This document shows, piece by piece, positions 57,729-64,000 of a stretch of DNA of 64,000 nt; positions within the stretch are counted from its first letter, which is position 1; each line of letters opens with the position of its first letter. A program made the translations under genes and the position numbers. Under the pieces are notes generated by a model. That model made no database searches. It had not been told where the DNA came from and saw nothing but the letters and a program-made list of their open reading frames with translations. The stretch comes from Physcia stellaris (lineage: Eukaryota; Ascomycota; Lecanoromycetes; Caliciales; Physciaceae), in assembly GCA_018902385.1 (NCBI GenBank), contig JABSSW010000033.1, forward strand, positions 62,001-126,000, given 5' to 3'.

Positions 57729-59146
57729 GTTGGAACTAAGGATAAGCAGAAATGGTAGAATGATGATCGAAGGTCGAGCAAGGTAGGAACTGGAGTCATG
57801 ACTTGTCAAGGCCGGATCTTATAGGGACCATGATGGTCAAATTGACGCTGGTCATAGCTCCATCCTGATGTAATGTGGAGACAGCATTGTGCATGATCCA
57901 AGATCCAGATGTTCGTCGCGTATGCGGAATGCCGTTGATCAGTGGACCACCAATGCGTGAAGTCCAATCATTCTTCGGCGTTTGTTCGGACGCATTCGTA
58001 GCCCCGGGATCGACATTCAGTGCTGCAGGAACGAAAAAGCATGATGCATCCCCAATACGAGAGAGACATCGATGAAGTCAATGCTCATTGCTTTGACAAT
58101 CCGATAAATTAATACCATAACAATTCGATGGCTAATTCGACATGGAAATTCAAATAAATAGGCATAGCCCTTGGTGTAACCACCATGAAGGCGAAGCGGC
58201 TCAAGGCAAGAATACTACATATCTAGGGAGTCAAGTTGGAAAAGGCGCTCAGGCTCGCCCATCAGTGTTCCTCCCGTGGACGTACCAGCATAAGCAGACA
58301 ATGGCTTCATGTTGCTTGGACTTCCTATTGTGAATATCACTGGTAAATCCAATTTATGAGGTGAATCAGCAAAGCATTCTGGATGCTTTTTGAGATGGCG
58401 TATTCGAAATCTTCGTACATTGTTCCCTTTCCTAAGGCATATCGCTGTGAGTGGCTAACATCCTACATGTAGATTTCGTTTCAGCTGATGTAATCTTTAG
58501 AGCTCCATTTATCCACACCAAGGAAACCTTGGATTTCATCGCCGCGAATCCTTGATTTTTTCAGTACCTATCGGACAACATGAAATTTAGCTTAAGACTT
58601 ATCAAACATTCATCGATGATCGGCCAATTGGAGATACTACCATCCCTCCTCTGGCATACAGTACACATCGTTATCGCTATTTGTACTGCTGCTGACGAAA
58701 CTGCTTCGACGGCTCTTTATACGATCACATTGCTTCCATGCGTGTTACACCATCGTCATGCAACTAGTCTTGATCATAGCCGATATTATGGGCGGGTATC
58801 GATCTGGCCCCATTCATCTGTCTTTCTCGATCCCCAAAACGGCCAACTCGCATACCAATGGATTGTCATATTCATGCAGAGCGACTGATGAGGATTAGAA
58901 TCATGGAAAGCTCGACCGATGCGGGTTTTTCAAGTTCCGAGAAGTCCATGACATAGAAGAAGGCGTGTCCCAGTAGCTGCGTGACATCTCTTTGCAGGGT
59001 GAGCGCGGGGATCTCCTCTTAAGCTTTGCTGCACCCTTCATGTTCGCCAGATGAACCGACATATGTTGCTTAGGGTTCCTCCGAATACGAGTCTCGATCG
59101 AGTTTAGCACGACCCAGCCGAAAAAACACAATTTATGCTACAAACC
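57729..59146. other. Intergenic up to the AT-rich boundary
   Basis: Normal base composition, with no supported gene. The last CC dinucleotides occur at 59144-59146, immediately before composition changes abruptly. Confidence 0.45.
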
Positions 59147-59894
59147 CAATTTTTGAAATAATTCAACAACGAAACGTGATATTGACTTGATTAACGCGTC
59201 ATTCGAATCGTCGAATTTTTGCGCATCGATCAATGAACAATTAATAATGATAAAAAAAATAACATGATCGTTATTAAATCAAACGAACGAAAATGTTCAC
59301 AAACAAAAAACAATGTTGTTGAAAAACATCAAAAAATGTCGAAAATTCGTTCGAACAAAAAAAAAATCATCATCGAAAATCATCGAAAATTGATTTACAA
59401 TCGTCGTAACATATTTTGAAAATACACAATTTGCATTCGTACAAAAAAACATGATGAACGCAATAAATAAAATAATTGTTCAATTCAACAAAAAACACGC
59501 GAAAATGAAAAAAAAACAATGTTATGATTCGTCATGAAATTACAAAAATAATCATTTTTTTCAAATTTTTTTTTATTTTTACGATCAAAACGAATTTTCG
59601 CAATTGAACAATCGTCGTTGCGATTTTTTTAACGTTCAAAATCATCGCAAACAAAATGTAATGAAACGAAATCGATCAAGCGAACGCTAAAACGTTGTGA
59701 ATTTAGTTGTCGCATTTCGTGTTTATATATTCGAAGTTTCACGAACTTTTTCTTGTTTCTTTAGCAATTAGTTCTACTATGTGTCTAACATTTATCATAG
59801 CAATTAATATTATTATTCGCACATTTTAATCACGCAATGTTTACACTTTTACAGTTTTAATTGTTTTACATCAAGAATTGTTCGATTAGCAAGA

Positions 59895-61358
59895 ATGTTC
59901 AGTTCAGCAAATGCGTTTCGTCGTCGCGAGATTCGTTCGCAAATTCGTGATCGTGCGATCGTATCGATTGCATTACAATCAAACATCATTTCATCAAGCA
60001 ATCTTTTTATGTTTTTTTTTTCTATCGATCGAATTACTGAATTGTTTGATAATGTTCAGTTCGAAAATTCTGATGAAAACAATGATTTTGTCGATTTTGA
60101 TGATGTCGACGCTTCAACTAAACACATTTCAATTTTCGAATTTTTGATTTCAAATGTTGATCAATTTTTCAATTCAACACTTGTTACGCATTTTAGTCAG
60201 AGTGAAACACAACGAAAAGATGATTTTGTTTCGTTGTCGTCAAATAGCGATGTCGCTGTGTTTGCTGCTGTCGACTCAAGCGTGATTCTTAAGCAAATGA
60301 AGATGCGTATCAAAATGCTGAAAGCTGAGTCAAAGCTCAATGACTCTAAAATATCCCTGATCAAGACGAAGACGAAGCGTGATCGAAATCGCCGTCGTCG
60401 TCGCAACAACGATGATCAATATGAAAATTCGTTTTCGCATATCAAGAAACGAATCGCACGATCAAAAATTTCAAACACGCAAAAATGTGAAAATTGAAAC
60501 AATTTGAAAAATTGATTGCGTGATTGCGAAAAATATATCGTTTTCGATTTTGTTAATTTTCAAACAAAAAAAATGAAAACAAATTGATCGACGTCGCTTT
60601 TGATGACGACAAAAAAAAATCAATGACGTAATTATGTTGATGCTCAATTTGAAAAACAAACATGAAAACAATATAAAAATTATTTGTTGACGTTGTTTAG
60701 CAATTCGATGATTCGTGTCATGAACACGATTATTATCATTGAAAATGTCAAACAATTGTTTCGACAAAACATTGTTGCGTTCAATCAATATTTAATTAAA
60801 TTGTGAAACAAATTGAAACGTCACGTCTCGAACGAAAAACGACAAAAAAAATTGTTGATTAAAATTCATGTTTTCATTCGCATTAAATGTGTAAAAATGC
60901 GAAATCATGAAATCGATTTTTATTTCAAATTAATCGTCAATTTGTTGATTGCGAAACAATTGTTCGTCGACGATAATATTTTAAATAAATCGTCGAACAA
61001 TGTTACGAAAACAAAACAAAATAATGAAAATAATCAAAAAAATCACGAAAATGACAATGACGATGACAAAAATAAAAACAAAAAAATTTCGCGTAACAGA
61101 TTTGTTGAATTTGACAACGTTCAAAAAAACAATCAAAATCAATTTTCGAAATCGCAACAAAATCAGCAAAATGAAAAAAAAAATGAAAATCGAAATCAAA
61201 ATCAAAATTTCGCATTTTCAAAACTCGACGAACGTACGTGTTACGCATGTGACAAATCGAATCACATAACAAATGATTTTGCGTGCGAAAAATATGCGCA
61301 AATTCAAAAAAAACGCAATCAAAATCAAAATCAATCGTCGAAAAAAGAACGAGTCTGA
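59895..61358 (+). pseudogene. Ty3/gypsy gag remnant with zinc knuckle
   Basis: Two open stretches (59895-60497 and 60813-61358) carry Gag-like charged and Asn/Gln-rich sequence, ending in a CCHC-type knuckle at 61239-61286 (CYACDKSNHITNDFAC). The knuckle glycines are replaced by other residues, as expected if GGN codons lost G. The part between the two stretches has several stops. Nucleocapsid function (RNA binding) is lost. Confidence 0.65.
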
Positions 61359-61374
61359 TGCTTGTCGCTGAAAC

Positions 61375-61678
61375 ATTGAAAATAAATCTAAAACGAAATA
61401 AATTTCGTGTTTTGATAATCACGTTATCAATCAAAACATCTGTTACGCAAACAGACAATACAACAATTATTTGTTTGATTGATTCTGATGTCGAAACGAA
61501 TTTTATATCACAAATTCTTGTCAAACAAATGCAACTGTCTGAATTCAAGAAAATTGTTAAACAACATGTAAAGACTGTTGACGATCGTGTGATTCAAATG
61601 TATAAACATTATGAAAACGTGCATATCATAACACGAAATAATGAAAAACATGTAAAAAAACAAAATGTTGATTTCTGA
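61375..61678 (+). pseudogene. Retropepsin (aspartic protease) remnant
   Basis: Around 61475-61510 the sequence reads CLIDSDVETNFIS, matching the retropepsin active site LIDSGAT.NFIS. The glycine of the catalytic D-S-G triad is Asp (GAT at 61487-61489), which is a GG-to-GA change. Downstream LVKQMQL...HVKTVDDRVIQ fits the rest of the protease fold. Confidence 0.7.
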
Positions 61679-61967
61679 ACGATTGACATGCGTGAATACG
61701 ATATGATTTTTGAATATTCATGACTAAATGTTGTCGATTTTGACATTCGTTGACATGATCGTCGCTGACTATATCGTGATAATAATTATGAAAAATTCAA
61801 ACAAATTTCAATCAGTTTCTGTTTTGCAAAAAAATTCGTTGATTTAATTATGATTGTCATTGCGAATCGCGATCGTGTTTATGTCGCAATATCATATCAA
61901 ATGTTTTTTTTTAACATAGAATTATCAATATCGAAAACGAAATGTTGCTCGTTGTGATGCGTTACAA

Positions 61968-62780
61968 ATGAATCGCAACGATCACATTTTTGATGTTATC
62001 AAAAAAATAATCGAAATATTTTTCAAAACGTTGTCGAACAATTTGAATACGCATGATCAAATCGAGTATGTTATTGATTTGCAATCAAGCAAAAAATCGC
62101 GTTTTGAATTTATATACAATATGTCACACGACGAGCTTATTGTTATACGCAATTATCTCGAGAACGCGTTGACGAAAAATGAATTCGTTTTTTCAACGCA
62201 TTTGCGAAAACATCTGTATTGTTTGTCAAGAAATCAAATGACAATTTGCGTTTATGTGTGAATTATCGAAAACTCAATGAAATCACGATCAAAAACAATT
62301 ATTCATTGTCGTTGTTGTTTGAAACGTTAAAACGTTTCGCGAATGTTAAACATTTTATCAAAATAAACATCCGAAATGCGTATCATAAAATTCGTATTCG
62401 TCAAAAGATGAATGAAAAATTGCTTTTCGTACTCGCTATGAACAATACGAATATCAAATTATGTTTTTCGATTTTGCTAACGCTTTTGTTACTTTTCAAT
62501 TTTATGTTAATGAAACATTAAAATCATACATTGACGTTTTTGCGTGATGTATCTGAATGATGTGCTGATTTATTTTGAAAATGAACAACAGCATTGAAAA
62601 CATGTTCGTTTGATGTTTAAAACGTTGTTACGTTATCGCTTGTATGTCAAGTTGAAAAATGCGAATTCAACAAAAAAGAAATCAATTTTTTAAATTTCGT
62701 TGTTGAGCGCAATGATATTCAAATAAAACGTTCGCGTATAGACGCAATCGTCGATTGATTTGAATTCGAAAATGCGAAAA
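61968..62780 (+). pseudogene. Reverse transcriptase remnant with YLND in place of YLDD
   Basis: Recognisable RT blocks appear in more than one frame: LRLCVNYRKLNEITIKNNYS, then VKHFIKINIRNAYHKIRIR (family LDLRSAYHQIRI), then VMYLNDVLIYFEN. The catalytic YLDD box is YLND at 62550-62561. The D-to-N change (GAT to AAT after CTG) is again a G lost after G. Frame breaks occur near 62260 and 62520. Confidence 0.75.
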
Positions 62781-62785
62781 ATATC

Positions 62786-64000
62786 ATGATTTTTTTAGAT
62801 TTTGTTGAATTTTATAAGCGTTTTGTTAAAAGATTTTCGCAAATCGTAACATCATTTACGAATTTGACGCGTGATGCGAAAAAGAAAAAATCGCTTTTCA
62901 TTTGTTATGAAAAAAAAAAAAAAATTAAAATTGCGTTCAACGAATTCAAAATTAAATTCACGATTGTTTTTATTTTTACGCATTATGATTGAAAAGCGAA
63001 ACTACGCATGAAAATTGATGTTTTTGATCGCGAAACAGATAATATGTTCAATCAAAAAAACAAAAACGATCAATGACATCTCATTGCGTTTTTCAGTTAC
63101 AAATTCAAGAAAGCAAAAATTAATTGAAATACGCATGACAAAAAACTGTATGCGATAATGTTTGATTTCAAAAATTGAAAACATTATTTGCAAAATAACA
63201 AGCATTTCATTCGCGTTATTTTTGATCACAACAATTTTCGATATTTTATGACAATTAAAAAGCTCAATGCGAAACAGATTCGCTGAATTGAAAAATTAAT
63301 TGCGTTTGATTTCAATATAAAATATCGCAAAAACAAATTGAACTTTGCGAACGCGTCGTCGAAAAAATCTGATTTTATGAAATCGAACGATAACGACAAG
63401 AACAACGATAAATTCTTGTTTATTTTGCGAAACAAATTTCGCAATCAAAATTATCAGTTTGATTTGCAAAGCGATTAACGTGTGTTTGTTTCAATCAAAT
63501 TTGCAACATCGACAACGCGATTGCGTAACATTGTTACGACAAATATTCGAAATATTGTTTCGAATGAGAAAGTTCTCGATAGATGTGCTTGCAGAATTTT
63601 AAATATTGTCGCATTTCGATTCTTAGTTCATCAAATTATGAAATCGAAAAATTTTATTTGAAGTTGCGAAAATCAATGATTGCGTGATTATTCAAATTAC
63701 AACAAAAAACGCTTTTGTTGTTGAGAAACAATGACGTCAAAAATACGCAAACAAGCAAAACGAATTTTCGAAATGAAATGTTGAAAAAAATGAATTGTTT
63801 CGTCGTGATTTCGCAATTTATGTGTTTGAAAATTTCGCTACAAAACAAGAAATTTTTCGTATGAATCATGACGATTCAGATGTTGAACATTTTGCGCGAA
63901 CAAAAATCGAAAATGTTGTGCGACGTAAGTATTTTGATTTGACATGATTAAGAAAATAACAAATTATGTACGTATTTGTTCAGATTGTCAACGAATGCGA
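62786..64000 (+). pseudogene. RNase H and integrase zinc-finger remnant (partial)
   Basis: FLDFVEFYKRFVKRFSQIVT starts the connection/RNase H region. Further on, NTHDKKLYAIMFDFKN, DHNNFRYFMTIKKLNAKQIR and KYRKNKLNFANASS match the RNase H block up to the YRPGK.N.ADALSR motif. Trp in R-W-.-E is now TGA at 63284-63286. At the right edge NYVRICSDCQRMR (CxxC at 63977-63988) is the second half of the integrase HHCC finger. The integrase core is outside the window. Confidence 0.75.

Larger units (their letters stand above)
59147..64000 (+). mobile_element. Degenerate Ty3/gypsy LTR retrotransposon in a GG/CC-free AT-rich block (partial)
   Basis: From about 59147 the sequence becomes strongly AT-rich, with no GG and only two CC sites (60355-60357, 60392-60393). 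Recognisable retrotransposon parts lie in order on +: gag with a zinc knuckle, aspartic protease, reverse transcriptase, RNase H and the start of integrase. The order protease-RT-RNaseH-integrase identifies Ty3/gypsy. Integrase runs past the right edge. 59147-59880 is non-coding and probably covers the 5' LTR and leader; its ends cannot be set without the 3' LTR. All domains carry stops, mostly TGA at Trp positions, so the element is dead. Confidence 0.85.

Noticed and set aside
59147-64000. AT-rich block as a mitochondrial insertion or CRISPR-like array
   Set aside because: Retrotransposon domains in gypsy order are recognisable, CpG is abundant and there is no regular repeat-spacer structure.

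Overview
This window looks like a chromosomal segment of a filamentous ascomycete (Pezizomycotina). Most genes carry short introns of about 45-120 bp, with GTRAGT or GTCAGT donors, CTRAY branch points and YAG acceptors. The gene set is also typical: an SFP1-like zinc-finger regulator, DUS3, CFEM and other secreted proteins, a DHA1-type MFS carrier, a wax-synthase-like MBOAT and a fungal_N/SH3 protein. The class cannot be fixed from sequence alone. All exon structures were assembled by hand by checking reading phase across every junction.

Left part (1-22 kb). The window opens with the last two exons of a SNF2-family ATPase (+). Next come an F-box protein (-, five exons), an acidic C2H2-like nuclear protein (+), a 652-residue membrane protein (-), DUS3 (-) and, divergently, an SFP1-like factor (+). 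A decayed class-C beta-lactamase-fold gene follows, then a gene-poor stretch and a single-exon F-box-like protein (-).

Middle part (22-42 kb). This holds a TA-flanked inverted-repeat element, an unassigned 586-residue membrane-anchored protein (-), and a wax-synthase-like gene split by one in-frame TAA (+). A DUF6604 protein (-) and a second, nearly perfect hairpin MITE come next. They are followed by a small secreted protein, a MYND-finger protein, a fungal_N + SH3 protein and a single-pass membrane protein with PY motifs (all +).

Right part (42-59 kb). Genes for the cell surface and small molecules dominate: a secreted beta-rich protein (-), a secreted Cys-rich protein with a C-terminal HVH motif (-), a ketosamine-kinase-like protein (+), an MFS transporter (+) and a double-CFEM GPI-anchored protein (-). 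Three of these five carry exactly one 1-nt frame lesion.

Right end (about 59.15-64 kb). A sharp boundary leads into an AT-rich, degenerate Ty3/gypsy retrotransposon (+) that runs off the window. It contains no GG dinucleotide and CC at only two places, while CpA, TpG and CpG stay common. This points to a RIP-like process acting on CpC/CpT rather than the classical CpA. It is the most unusual signal in the window.

The genes do not form one pathway or a clear biosynthetic cluster. The recurring themes are single-lesion genes, secreted or surface proteins, and repeat-derived sequence.
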